Below, in pieces: positions 13,404-21,438 of a DNA stretch of 64,000 bases. The first letter of the stretch is position 1. Each line of letters begins with the position of its first letter. Location: NCBI RefSeq assembly GCF_000373365.1, contig NZ_KB891241.1:1-64000 (forward strand), in the 5' to 3' direction. The stretch comes from Parafrankia discariae. GTDB taxonomy: Bacteria; Actinomycetota; Actinomycetes; Frankiales; Frankiaceae. Position numbers and translations under genes: made by a program. Under the pieces are notes generated by a model. It had not been told where the DNA came from. It ran no database searches and saw only the letters and a list, made by a program, of their open reading frames with translations.

Positions 13404-13625
13404 GACCCCGGGCACGGAGTGGGCCGCGGTGAACAGCCGCTCGGCCAGGCCGCCCGGGGGCAGGAGCACGATCAGGTCGTCGACCGCCCCGGCCGGTGTG
13501 TGCTCCACCACGGTGAGGCTGACGATGTCGATGCCGGCGGCACCGAGTGCCGTGGCCACCGCTCCCAGCACACCAGGATGATCGGGAAGTAGGAGCCGGA
13601 GCAGGTACGACATGTGGTCGAGCAT
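12915..13625 (-). CDS. ACT-domain amino-acid-binding protein
   Basis: A 236-residue protein starting with an ACT domain: MSYLLRLLLPDHPGVLGAVA, then GIDIVSLTVVEH and a strand VDDLIVLLPP. ACT domains bind small molecules, usually amino acids. The remainder (about residues 75-236) has a moderate hydrophobic pattern with no motif I recognise. An equivalent gene next to ligA/gatC exists in mycobacteria and Streptomyces. ATG at 13625 is used; a further ATG at 13613 begins MSYLL, and a TTG lies at 13631. No strong ribosome-binding site is visible. Its 3' 489 bp overlap the convergent GGDEF-EAL frame. Confidence 0.85.
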   Translation of the reverse strand: MLDHMSYLLRLLLPDHPGVLGAVATALGAAGIDIVSLTVVEHTPAGAVDDLIVLLPPGGLAERLFTAAHSVPGVSVESLRPYQADGAGISEDLELVDALAERPADAVAVLTDLVAGVFHADWTLLLEYLGPGDVRVREASVGAPSLGGDDLGVPERVRLPLPWLPLRAARRVVPDDGEFPARWEAVNMELAAAPVGDERLAVLVGRPGGPAFRPSEVARLAHLAGIAATLARTAGR

Positions 13626-13970
13626 GCGCAAGGAGCGTGACGGAACGGTGGCCGCCGCGTCACGCCCGCGTGTCGCGCCGCCCTACCGACACCCGCCGCG
13701 CCCGTGTCGTGTCGCCAACCGCCACGGATGAGTCGGCGTGGGGTGGTGGGCCGTACGATGTGGGGAACGCCGACGTTGTGTTCGCCGGCAGGTCACCGCC
13801 GGCAGCAACCGGCGCGGCAGTCGTCCGGCCCCAAGCCGGTCGGGCCGCGGCCAGGGTCGCCGGCAGGGGCCTGCCGCCGGTGGTGCCACCACCGGCCCCA
13901 TCCGCACGACGGCGCGCGACGACCTGACCGATCTCGGGCCTGTGCCCACCGCCCACGAGGGGTCCACGGA

Positions 13971-14267
13971 ATGGCGATCACCCGGGACGAGGTAGCCAAC
14001 CTCGCCCGCCTGTCGCGGATGTCCCTGTCCGACGCCGAGCTCGACGCGCTCGCGCCGCAGCTCGAGGCGATCCTCGGCGCCGTCGCGCGGGTCGCCGAGG
14101 TGGCGGCCGCGGACATCCCGCCGACCTCGCACGCCGTGCCGCTGACCAATGTCTTCCGCGCGGACGTGACCCGCCCGTCGCTGCCGGTCGCCGACGTCCT
14201 CGCCGGTGCGCCCGCCGCCGAGGAGGGCCGGTTCCGGGTGCCGCGCATTCTCGATCCGGACGAGTGA
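13971..14267 (+). CDS. gatC: Asp/Glu-tRNA amidotransferase subunit C (GatC)
   Basis: A 98-residue subunit that wraps and stabilises GatA in the GatCAB complex, which converts Glu-tRNA(Gln) to Gln-tRNA(Gln) and, where relevant, Asp-tRNA(Asn) to Asn-tRNA(Asn). Family features: [22 protein letters not shown] at the N terminus, [21 protein letters not shown] in the middle, and the C-terminal [15 protein letters not shown] lies about 9 nt before ATG 13971. The gatC stop lies only 17 nt before the chosen gatA ATG and overlaps an in-frame upstream GTG, so the genes are co-transcribed. Confidence 0.95.
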   Translation: MAITRDEVANLARLSRMSLSDAELDALAPQLEAILGAVARVAEVAAADIPPTSHAVPLTNVFRADVTRPSLPVADVLAGAPAAEEGRFRVPRILDPDE

Positions 14268-14284
14268 GGGGCACCAGGCCGCAC

Positions 14285-15856
14285 ATGACCGACGTTTCCA
14301 GCACCTCAACGCCCGCCGCCGCGCCCGCCGTCGCCGCTGCCGCTGCCGCCGTGGGCGGTTCCCGGCGGACCGACGACGTCGTCCGGCTGACCGCCGCCGA
14401 GACCGCGGCCGCGATCGCCGCCGGTGAGCTCTCCGCGCAGGACGCGACTCTCGCCGCGCTCGACCGCATCGCCAAGGTCGACGAGGCCGTCCACGCCTTC
14501 CTGCACGTCGACGCCGAGGGCGCGCTCGCCGCCGCCCGCGCGATCGACGCCCGCCGCGCCGCGGGGGAGAAGCTCGGACCGCTCGCCGGCGTCCCGCTCG
14601 CGCTCAAGGACGTGCTCACCGCGCGGGGTATGCCGACGACCTGCGGCAGCCGCATCCTGGAGGGCTGGCGGCCGCCGTACGACGCGACCGTGGTCTCCCG
14701 GTTGCGCGCCGCCGACGTGGTCATCCTCGGCAAGGTCAACATGGACGAGTTCGCGATGGGCTCGTCCACCGAGAACTCCGCGTACGGGCCGACCCGCAAC
14801 CCGTGGGATCTCAGCCGCATCCCCGGCGGCAGCAGCGGCGGCAGCGCGGCCGCGGTCGCCGCCTTCGAGGCGCCGCTGTCCATCGGCACCGACACCGGCG
14901 GGTCCATCCGCCAGCCGGCCGCGGTGTGCGGGCTGGTGGGGGTCAAGCCGACCTACGGCGGGGTGAGCCGCTACGGCCTGGTCGCGTTCTCCAGCTCGCT
15001 GGACCAGGCCGGCCCGCTGGCCCGCACCGTCGGCGACGCCGCGCTGCTGCACGCCGCGATCGCCGGGCACGACCCGATGGACAGCACCAGCGTCGACCTG
15101 CCGGTGCCGCCGGTGGTCGAGGCCGCGGCGCGTCGCGACATCCGTGGTCTTCGGGTGGGCGTGGTGCGCGAGCTCGCCGGTGAGGGCTACGACCCGGGCG
15201 TGCAGGCGGCGTTCGACGCGGCGGTCGAGGAACTGGCCGGGCTCGGCGCCGAGGTCGTCGAGGTGAGCTGCCCGCACTTCACCTACGCGCTGGCGGCGTA
15301 CTACCTGATCGCGCCGAGCGAGTGCTCGTCCAACCTGGCCCGGTTCGACGCGATGCGCTTCGGGCTGCGCGCCGGGGACGACGGCCGGGCCGGTGCCGAG
15401 GAGGTCATGAGCCACACCCGTGACGTCGGCTTCGGTGCAGAGGTCAAGCGGCGGGTCATGCTCGGCACGTACGCGCTGTCCTCGGGCTACTACGACGCCT
15501 ACTACGGACAGGCGCAGAAGGTCCGGACGCTGATCAGCCGTGACTTCGCCGCCGCCTACGAGCAGGCCGACGTGCTGGTCTCGCCGACCACGCCGACGCC
15601 GGCCTTCCCGATCGGCGACAAGGTGGACGACCCGGTGGCGATGTACCTGTCGGACCTGTGCACGATCCCGTCCAACCTGGCGGGCGGGCCGGCGATGAGC
15701 CTGCCGGCCGGCCTGGTGGGTGGGCTGCCCGCCGGCATCCAGATCATGGCCCCGGCGTTCGCGGACGACCGGCTCTACCTGGTCGGCGGCGCGCTCGAGG
15801 CCGCCCTGGACGCGCGTCGCGGACATCCGCTGCTGGACGAGGCACCCGCGCTCTAG
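14285..15856 (+). CDS. gatA: Asp/Glu-tRNA amidotransferase subunit A (GatA)
   Basis: A 523-residue amidase that releases ammonia from glutamine or asparagine for the transamidation. The amidase signature is intact: catalytic Lys in PLALKDVLT, then [14 protein letters not shown] and [25 protein letters not shown] with the Ser-cisSer-Lys triad. A 30-residue Ala/Thr-rich lead precedes the domain ([14 protein letters not shown]). ATG 14285 is chosen, with GAGGGG at 14266; GTG 14264, overlapping the gatC stop, is the alternative. Confidence 0.95.
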   Translation: MTDVSSTSTPAAAPAVAAAAAAVGGSRRTDDVVRLTAAETAAAIAAGELSAQDATLAALDRIAKVDEAVHAFLHVDAEGALAAARAIDARRAAGEKLGPLAGVPLALKDVLTARGMPTTCGSRILEGWRPPYDATVVSRLRAADVVILGKVNMDEFAMGSSTENSAYGPTRNPWDLSRIPGGSSGGSAAAVAAFEAPLSIGTDTGGSIRQPAAVCGLVGVKPTYGGVSRYGLVAFSSSLDQAGPLARTVGDAALLHAAIAGHDPMDSTSVDLPVPPVVEAAARRDIRGLRVGVVRELAGEGYDPGVQAAFDAAVEELAGLGAEVVEVSCPHFTYALAAYYLIAPSECSSNLARFDAMRFGLRAGDDGRAGAEEVMSHTRDVGFGAEVKRRVMLGTYALSSGYYDAYYGQAQKVRTLISRDFAAAYEQADVLVSPTTPTPAFPIGDKVDDPVAMYLSDLCTIPSNLAGGPAMSLPAGLVGGLPAGIQIMAPAFADDRLYLVGGALEAALDARRGHPLLDEAPAL

Positions 15857-15925
15857 CGCCGGCACCCGGAACGCCGGGAAGGCCGGGGAACGGGGAAGGC
15901 CGGGAAAGTAAGGACGAGGAGGGAC

Positions 15926-16174
15926 ATGGTCGGGCTGCGCAGCGGCCGGCAGGACCGCGCACTGCTGATGGTCGTCTGGGGGCTCACGCTCCTGGTGCTC
16001 GTCCTCGGCGCCCTGACGCTGAGCCCGATCCTGCTGGTCTGGGGGGTCATCGGGCTGCCCGCCGCGATCGCGCTGAGCTACGTCCACGTCCGCGACACCC
16101 GTTCCGCCCCGAGCCGACCGGCCGCGGGCGAGGAAGACGACGTCGACGGCATCGAAGAGGAGTCATCCCGGTGA
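15926..16174 (+). CDS. Small membrane protein between gatA and gatB
   Basis: An 82-residue protein with two predicted membrane segments (about residues 12-32, [20 protein letters not shown], and 35-50, [18 protein letters not shown]) and an acidic cytoplasmic-looking tail ([11 protein letters not shown]). A strong ribosome-binding site (GAGGAGGGAC, 15916-15925) precedes ATG 15926. Its stop overlaps the gatB start (GTGA), so gatB translation is probably coupled to it. I do not recognise a family function. Its retention inside the gat operon suggests co-expression, not necessarily a role in transamidation. Confidence 0.8.
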   Translation: MVGLRSGRQDRALLMVVWGLTLLVLVLGALTLSPILLVWGVIGLPAAIALSYVHVRDTRSAPSRPAAGEEDDVDGIEEESSR

Positions 16175-17688
16175 GCACATCGGCTCCCGTCATCGCCACC
16201 CCGTCCTACGAGGACGCCACCGCCCGGTACGAGTCGGTGATCGGGCTGGAGACGCATGTCGAGCTCGGCACCGCGTCCAAGATGTTCTGCGGGTGCGCGA
16301 CGGCCTTCGGCGCGGAGCCGAACACCCAGGTGTGCCCGGTCTGCCTGGGCCTGCCCGGCGCGCTGCCCGTGGTCAACGAGGCCGCGGTGCGTTTCGCGAC
16401 GCTGATCGGGCTGGCGCTGAACTGCTCGATCGCGTCCTGGTGCCGGTTCGCCCGGAAGAACTACTTCTACCCGGACATGCCGAAGAACTTCCAGATCAGC
16501 CAGTACGACGAGCCACTGTGCTCGAACGGCTGGCTCGACGTCGAGGTCGAGGGCGAGATCCACCGGGTCGGGATCACCCGGGTGCACATGGAGGAGGACA
16601 CCGGCAAGTCCCTGCACGTCGGCGGGGCGACCGGCCGGATCCACGGCGCGACCCACTCGCTGGTCGACTACAACCGCGCCGGCATCCCGCTGGTCGAGAT
16701 CGTCACCGAGCCCGACATCCGCACGCCCGAGGTCGCCCGCGCCTACGTCGACGAGCTGCGCGAGCTGTGCCGCGCGCTGGCCGTCTCGGACGTCCGGATG
16801 GACCAGGGCTCGCTGCGCTGCGACGCGAACGTCTCGCTGCGCCCGCGGCCCGCCCCCGGTGAGCCCGACGCGCCGTTCGGCACCCGGTCGGAGACGAAGA
16901 ACCTCAACTCGCTGCGCTCGGTCGAGCGCGCGGTGCGGTTCGAGATCGTCCGGCAGGCCGCGCTGCTGGACGGGGGCGACCGGGTCGTGCAGGAGACCCG
17001 GCACTTCGACGAGGCCTCCGGGCGGACGTCGTCGGGCCGGTCCAAGGAGGAGGCGACCGACTACCGGTACTTCCCCGAGCCGGACCTGACGCCGCTCGCG
17101 CTCACCCACGAGTACATCGAGGCCGTCCGCGCGGTGGTGCCGGAGCTGCCGGCCCAGCGGCGCACCCGGCTCATCGCCGAGCACGGGTACACGGTGCGCG
17201 ACATCCAGGAGATGCGCAACGCCGGGGTGCTCGACCTGGTCGAGGCGACGGTGGCCGCCGGGGCGAGCCCGCCCGCGGCCCGCAAGTGGTGGCTCAACGA
17301 GCTGGCCCGGCGGGCGGCCGACGCCGGCGTCGAGCCGCGCGAGCTGGCGATCGGCCCGGCCGACGTGGCGCGGATCTGCGAGCTGGTCGCGGCCGGGCAG
17401 CTCACCGACGCGCTCGGGCGCAAGGTCGTCGACGGAGTGCTCGCCGGTGAGGGCTCGGCCGACGAGGTCATCGCCGCCCGTGGCCTGGCCGTGGTCTCCG
17501 ACGACTCGGCGCTGCGCGACGCGGTCGACACGGCGATCGCCGGCGCGCCCGACATCGCAGAGAAGGTGCGGGGCGGCAAGGTGAACGCCGTCGGCCCGCT
17601 GGTCGGCGCGGTCATGAAGGCGATGCGCGGCCAGGCCGACGCCGCGGCCGTTCGTCGCCTGCTGCTGGAGCGCCTCGAGGCCTCCTGA
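16171..17688 (+). CDS. gatB: Asp/Glu-tRNA amidotransferase subunit B (GatB)
   Basis: A 505-residue kinase and tRNA-binding subunit that phosphorylates the misacylated Glu (or Asp) before amidation. Signature regions: [25 protein letters not shown] and [17 protein letters not shown] (zinc-binding cysteines), [28 protein letters not shown], then [10 protein letters not shown]. The C-terminal helical and YqeY-like tail domains follow (about residues 350-505) and bind tRNA. GTG 16171 overlaps the stop of the preceding small gene. Complete, no lesions. Confidence 0.96.
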   Translation: MSTSAPVIATPSYEDATARYESVIGLETHVELGTASKMFCGCATAFGAEPNTQVCPVCLGLPGALPVVNEAAVRFATLIGLALNCSIASWCRFARKNYFYPDMPKNFQISQYDEPLCSNGWLDVEVEGEIHRVGITRVHMEEDTGKSLHVGGATGRIHGATHSLVDYNRAGIPLVEIVTEPDIRTPEVARAYVDELRELCRALAVSDVRMDQGSLRCDANVSLRPRPAPGEPDAPFGTRSETKNLNSLRSVERAVRFEIVRQAALLDGGDRVVQETRHFDEASGRTSSGRSKEEATDYRYFPEPDLTPLALTHEYIEAVRAVVPELPAQRRTRLIAEHGYTVRDIQEMRNAGVLDLVEATVAAGASPPAARKWWLNELARRAADAGVEPRELAIGPADVARICELVAAGQLTDALGRKVVDGVLAGEGSADEVIAARGLAVVSDDSALRDAVDTAIAGAPDIAEKVRGGKVNAVGPLVGAVMKAMRGQADAAAVRRLLLERLEAS

Positions 17689-17801
17689 CGCGGCCGGGGC
17701 GGCCATCCCGGGTGGGCGTCCGGGGCGGCCGACGTGGGTCACATCACTGGCCTCGCGCGAGCCCCGGGTCCGGGGCGGCCGATGTGCGACGATCGGCAGT
17801 G

Positions 17802-18758
17802 ATGCAAGCGACCACGCCGGGCCGGCCGCCGGCGACCACACAGGGGCGGCTGCTCGCCACCAGCGACATCCACGTCCGCCATCCCGACAACCGGGCGATC
17901 GTCGAGGCGATGCGCCCGGGCCGTCCCGACGACTGGCTGCTCGTCGTCGGCGACGTCGGGGAGCTGTACGAGGACGTCGAATGGGCGCTGCGGCTGCTCG
18001 CCGACCGCTTCGCGCAGGTCGTGTGGGTGCCGGGCAACCACGAGCTGTGGACGCTGGGGCGGGACCAGACCTCGCTGCGGGGTGAGGCCCGCTACCGGCG
18101 CCTGGTCGACCTGTGTGCCGGGCTCGGCGTGCTCACCCCGGAGGATCCGTATCCGCTGTGGACGGGTCAGGGCGGCCCGGCCCGCATCGTGCCGATGTTC
18201 CTGCTCTACGACTACACGTTCCGGCCCGAGGGCACCTCGACCAAGCAGGAGGCGCTCGCCGCCGCCTACGAGGCCGGCATCGTCTGCTCGGACGAGTCGG
18301 TCCTCTTCTCCGACCCGTACCCGACCCGGGACGACTGGTGCCGGGCCCGGGTCGAGCTGACCCGGCGGCGGCTCGACGCCTGCCCGCGCGACGTCCCGCT
18401 CGTGCTGGTGAACCACTTCCCGCTGGTGCGCGAGCCGACCAGGATCCTGCGCTACCCGGTGTTCGCCCAGTGGTGCGGCACCGAGCTGACCGCGGACTGG
18501 CACACCCGCTACAACGTCGCCGCCGTGGTCTACGGCCACCTGCACATCCCGCGGACGACCTGGTACGACGGGGTCCGGTTCGAGGAGGTCTCGGTCGGCT
18601 ACCCGCGTGAGTGGCGGTCCTGGCCGGCCCGCCGGCCGGTGCTGCGCCAGATCCTGCCGGCGCCGACGGGTCAGCCGGTGCCGCCGTGGGGGGCGCCCCG
18701 GGACGAGTCCGCCGCGGCGGCGATCCGGTCCGGGCTGTCAGCGGATCGAACGAGTTAG
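17802..18758 (+). CDS. pptH: PptH-like metallophosphoesterase
   Basis: A 318-residue calcineurin-fold phosphoesterase. All metal-binding motifs are present: SDIHV, VGDVGE, PGNHELW, LVNHFPL and YGHLHIP. The segment GHLHIPRTTWYDGVRFEEVS and the flanking WCGT..TADWHTRYN are, from memory, nearly identical to mycobacterial Rv2795c (PptH), which removes 4'-phosphopantetheine from carrier proteins and opposes PptT. In mycobacteria pptH sits beside pptT; here no phosphopantetheinyl transferase is adjacent. ATG 17802 follows a GACGAT box by 8 nt, so the mRNA may be leaderless. The in-frame region upstream is not protein-like. Confidence 0.82.
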   Translation: MQATTPGRPPATTQGRLLATSDIHVRHPDNRAIVEAMRPGRPDDWLLVVGDVGELYEDVEWALRLLADRFAQVVWVPGNHELWTLGRDQTSLRGEARYRRLVDLCAGLGVLTPEDPYPLWTGQGGPARIVPMFLLYDYTFRPEGTSTKQEALAAAYEAGIVCSDESVLFSDPYPTRDDWCRARVELTRRRLDACPRDVPLVLVNHFPLVREPTRILRYPVFAQWCGTELTADWHTRYNVAAVVYGHLHIPRTTWYDGVRFEEVSVGYPREWRSWPARRPVLRQILPAPTGQPVPPWGAPRDESAAAAIRSGLSADRTS

Positions 18759-18962
18759 ACGACGAATTAAGTAACGGATTAGGTCGGACGTCCGATCGGT
18801 CGCCGTGGTCCTCTGTGTTGCCACCATCGGTGCATCCGCGTGTCGGCTTGCCGACGAACGACGGCGCGTCGGATGCGGAGCGGGTTAGCCGTTCGTAGGG
18901 TGTGGCTCGGGCCGTGTGGTCCTGTCAGACGGTTCTCCGAGCGAGGGGGGAGGCGAGCCGTC

Positions 18963-20783
18963 GTGCCTCTCACTCCGACGGGGTTCAGCCCGTCCACGTC
19001 ACGCCGCCGTGGCCGGGGCCGCGGCCGGCGCAACACACTCATCGTCGCGCTCGTCGTGGTCCTGCTGGCGGTCGGCGGCGGGGTGGCCTACTGGCTGAAG
19101 TCCCGTTCCGACGCGCGCGAGGCGGACCGCCGGGTGGCCGCGGTCGCCCTCGCCTACCTGGACGCCTGGAAGACGCTGACGACCGCGCCGGCCGCCGAGG
19201 AACCGGCGGCGGGCGACCCCGCCGGCGGCACCGCGGGCACGACCGCGCCGGCCTCGGCCGCGCCGGCAGCCTCGGCCGCGCCGGCGGCGGCCGGGCAGGC
19301 GCCGGCCGGGCAGGCCCGGGAACGGGCGGGCGCCGCCGTGACGGCCCTCAGCACCGAGGGCGACGTCCCGGTCGGTGCCCTCGTCGGGCTGATGGGTGAC
19401 GTGCGTGACCGGCTCTCGGTGACCGGGGCCGAGTTCGTCTCCGGTGAGCTGACCCGGTCGGGCTCGACCGCGACCGTCCCGTACACCGCGAAGCTGACGC
19501 TCGCCGGTTTCGCCGAGCCGCTGGCGTACGCGGGTGAGCTGGCCCTCGCCGACACCGGCGGCGGGCAGTGGAAGGTGCGGGCCCGGCCGTCGTCGGTGCA
19601 CCCGTCCCTCAAGCCCGGCCTGCGCCTGGACCGCGCCGCGTCCACCGGTGAGCGCGGTGCCCTGCTCGACGTCAACGGGCGGCCGCTGGACGGCAGCCCC
19701 GAGCTCGCCGGGAACCTCGTCGGCCGGGTCGATCCGGCGTCCGGCCTCCAGCGGGTGTACGACGCCAGGCTGCGACCGCAGGGCGGCTCGGTGGTGGTGC
19801 GCACCGAGGGCAACGAGACCGTCGAGACCCTCAAGACCTACCCGAGCAGCAACGGCGAGGAGATCCGCACCACCATCAACCTGGACGTCCAGCGCGCGGG
19901 GGAGCAGGCGCTGGGGACCGCGTCGCGTCCCAACGGGGCCCTCGTCGCGATCGACACCCGCACCGGCGGGGTGCTGGCGGCGGTGAACCACCCGCTCAAC
20001 GGCTACGGCCGGGCGGTGCGCGGCTCCTATCCGCCGGGTTCCACCTTCAAGATCGTGACGGCGACCGCCGCCCTGATGAGCGGCAAGCCGGCCGACACCA
20101 CGATCGACTGCACCCAGACGGTGAGCGTGGGCGGGCGCGAGTTCCAGAACTCCGAGTCGGAGCAGTTCGGGGCCATCCCGCTGCGGACGGTCTTCGCCAA
20201 GAGCTGCAACACCGCCTTCATCCGGCTCGAGCAGTCACTGCCCGACGACGCGCTCGAGCGGGCCGCGAGGCTCTACGGCTTCGACGGCTCCGAGCCGCTG
20301 CCGATCGCCAGCGTGGGCGGCTCGTTCCCGACTCCGCGTGACGCCGTCGAGTCGGCGTCCGCCTCGATCGGGCAGGGACGGGTGGCCGCGTCCCCGCTGC
20401 AGATGGCGAGCGTCGCCGCCGCCGTGGCCAGCGGCACCTGGCACCAGCCGTTCGTCGTCGGTGAGTCCCCGCGCAGCAACCCCCTGCCGACCGAGGTGCT
20501 GGGGCCGCTGCGGGACTTCATGCGCGCGGTGGTCACCGAGGGGACCGCGGCCGGCGTCCCGATGCCCGGTGACGTCCACGGCAAGACGGGCACGGCCGAG
20601 TACGCCGACGGTGACCCGCCGCCCACGCACGGCTGGTTCGTCGCCTACCGCGGCGATGTCGCCGTCGCGGTGGTGATCGAGGACGGCGGGTTCGGCGCCG
20701 AGTCCGCCGCGCCGGTGGTGTCCGCGTTCTACACCGCCCTCGACGGCGGCCAGGTGGCCGGCCCACCCCCCGCGGCCGGCTGA
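18963..20783 (+). CDS. Class B penicillin-binding protein with NTF2-like domain
   Basis: A 606-residue cell-wall DD-transpeptidase. Order: a short basic cytoplasmic lead, one membrane anchor (TLIVALVVVLLAVGGGVAYWL), an Ala/Pro linker, and an NTF2-like (MecA_N type) domain about residues 60-215. A PBP dimer-like region follows, then the transpeptidase with STFK at 360-363, SCN at 414-416 and KTGT at 541. All three catalytic motifs are intact. From memory, mycobacterial Rv2864c has the same architecture. GGGGGGAGG (about 18944-18953) precedes GTG 18963. It is followed by a long intergenic leader for ilvB, so it is probably the last gene of its unit. Confidence 0.9.
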   Translation: MPLTPTGFSPSTSRRRGRGRGRRNTLIVALVVVLLAVGGGVAYWLKSRSDAREADRRVAAVALAYLDAWKTLTTAPAAEEPAAGDPAGGTAGTTAPASAAPAASAAPAAAGQAPAGQARERAGAAVTALSTEGDVPVGALVGLMGDVRDRLSVTGAEFVSGELTRSGSTATVPYTAKLTLAGFAEPLAYAGELALADTGGGQWKVRARPSSVHPSLKPGLRLDRAASTGERGALLDVNGRPLDGSPELAGNLVGRVDPASGLQRVYDARLRPQGGSVVVRTEGNETVETLKTYPSSNGEEIRTTINLDVQRAGEQALGTASRPNGALVAIDTRTGGVLAAVNHPLNGYGRAVRGSYPPGSTFKIVTATAALMSGKPADTTIDCTQTVSVGGREFQNSESEQFGAIPLRTVFAKSCNTAFIRLEQSLPDDALERAARLYGFDGSEPLPIASVGGSFPTPRDAVESASASIGQGRVAASPLQMASVAAAVASGTWHQPFVVGESPRSNPLPTEVLGPLRDFMRAVVTEGTAAGVPMPGDVHGKTGTAEYADGDPPPTHGWFVAYRGDVAVAVVIEDGGFGAESAAPVVSAFYTALDGGQVAGPPPAAG

Positions 20784-21091
20784 TCACACCCCCACCCAGT
20801 CGCCCTGGCCAGGCCGCCCACCCCAGCCAAACCGGCTGTGCCGAGCCACCCCCCGCCCAGAGCCGGCGACTTCTGCGGAGCGTGGTGGCCGGGCCGAAGT
20901 GTGTTGTCCGACCCGCACATGGCGGGGCGGAGGCGACTCGCTTCGGCCCGGCCCGGCCCCGCTTCGGTCCGGCCCCGCTTCGGGCTCGGGCTCGGTGTCA
21001 GGCTTGGGGCTATGAGGGAGGTTGGGGCTATGAGGGAGGGATGTTGAATGTCGCCGGTGTGTGGTCTGTCTCTCCGAACGCGGCGTGACGC
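20784..21091 (+). other. Intergenic region between the PBP gene and the ilvB leader
   Basis: About 300 nt without a convincing gene. It contains repetitive GC-rich sequence (variants of TTCGG.CCGGCCC around 20940-20990) and an exact 18-bp tandem duplication listed separately. Short frames here have no conserved features. Confidence 0.5.
21004..21039 (+). repeat. 18-bp perfect tandem duplication
   Basis: TTGGGGCTATGAGGGAGG occurs twice head to tail (21004-21021 and 21022-21039) upstream of the ilvB leader promoter. Each copy carries an ATG preceded by GGGG and followed by GGGAGG. No function is evident; it may be a simple slippage duplication. Confidence 0.85.
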
Positions 21092-21120
21092 TTGACGCGG
21101 TGGCGGATGTCGGGGATCGT
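21092..21120 (+). promoter_or_regulatory. Probable promoter of the ilvBNC leader
   Basis: TTGACG (21092-21097) and GATCGT (21115-21120) are separated by 17 bp. The -10 is weak, but the implied transcript start (about 21127) falls on the ATG of the leader peptide, giving a leaderless leader RNA like that predicted for leuA. Confidence 0.45.
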
Positions 21121-21127
21121 TGTCCGC

Positions 21128-21196
21128 ATGCTGCTTGGCATTCCTGGGCGCACGCATGTGGCGTCCTCGCTTCTCGTACGCTCGGAGCGCGTGTAG
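21128..21196 (+). CDS. ilvB attenuator leader peptide (22 aa)
   Basis: A 22-codon frame opening MLLGIPGRTHVASSLLV and ending at TAG 21194. Eight of 22 residues are branched-chain (four Leu, one Ile, three Val), with codons rare in this GC-rich genome (CTT twice, ATT, GTA). It ends 33 nt before an intrinsic terminator and lies about 310 nt before ilvB. This is the classical layout for ribosome-mediated attenuation by charged Leu/Val/Ile tRNA. It is too short for standard gene calling. A weak GGGGA lies 11 nt upstream; it may instead be translated leaderless. Confidence 0.72.
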   Translation: MLLGIPGRTHVASSLLVRSERV

Positions 21197-21218
21197 TCGG
21201 ACCAGACCGGTCTCCGAC
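21196..21218 (+). promoter_or_regulatory. Leader hairpin (pause or anti-terminator candidate)
   Basis: GTCGGA (21196-21201) pairs with TCCGAC (21213-21218), and the enclosed GACC/GGTC extends the stem. The hairpin begins on the last base of the leader-peptide stop codon and ends 11 nt before the terminator. I could not establish a mutually exclusive pairing with the terminator by eye. Confidence 0.45.
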
Positions 21219-21229
21219 CACCCGCGCCG

Positions 21230-21261
21230 CCCCTCAGTGCCCATGGCACGAGGGGTTTTTT
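21230..21261 (+). terminator. Intrinsic terminator/attenuator before ilvB
   Basis: CCCCTC-A-GTGCC, loop CAT, then GGCAC-GAGGGG followed directly by six T. This is a textbook rho-independent terminator and the only one with a strong T tract of this kind in the window apart from that after the tRNAs. It lies 178 nt before ilvB and downstream of the branched-chain-rich leader peptide, so it is a transcription attenuator, not the end of a gene. Confidence 0.85.
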
Positions 21262-21438
21262 CGTGTCCGGCCCCGACCCCGGCCCAGCGTGACGCCGCTC
21301 CCGGACACGGGCACGGTGGCAACGCCACGCACGACGACCGACCGTCGCCGTCCGTGAACACGTCCGTGAACCACCCGTGAACCGTCCGTCAACGACGTCC
21401 CGTCCGCACCTCGCCGGCCCCGTCAAGGAAGACGACAG

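Noticed and set aside
21012-21048. Mini-frame MREVGAMREGC as the ilvB leader peptide
   Set aside because: It has a single branched-chain codon (Val), arises from the tandem duplication, and lies upstream of the likely promoter; the frame at 21128 fits far better.
21061-21438. T-box or other metabolite riboswitch before ilvB
   Set aside because: No T-box AGGGTGGNACCGCG core or other recognisable aptamer; the leader-peptide/terminator layout explains the region.
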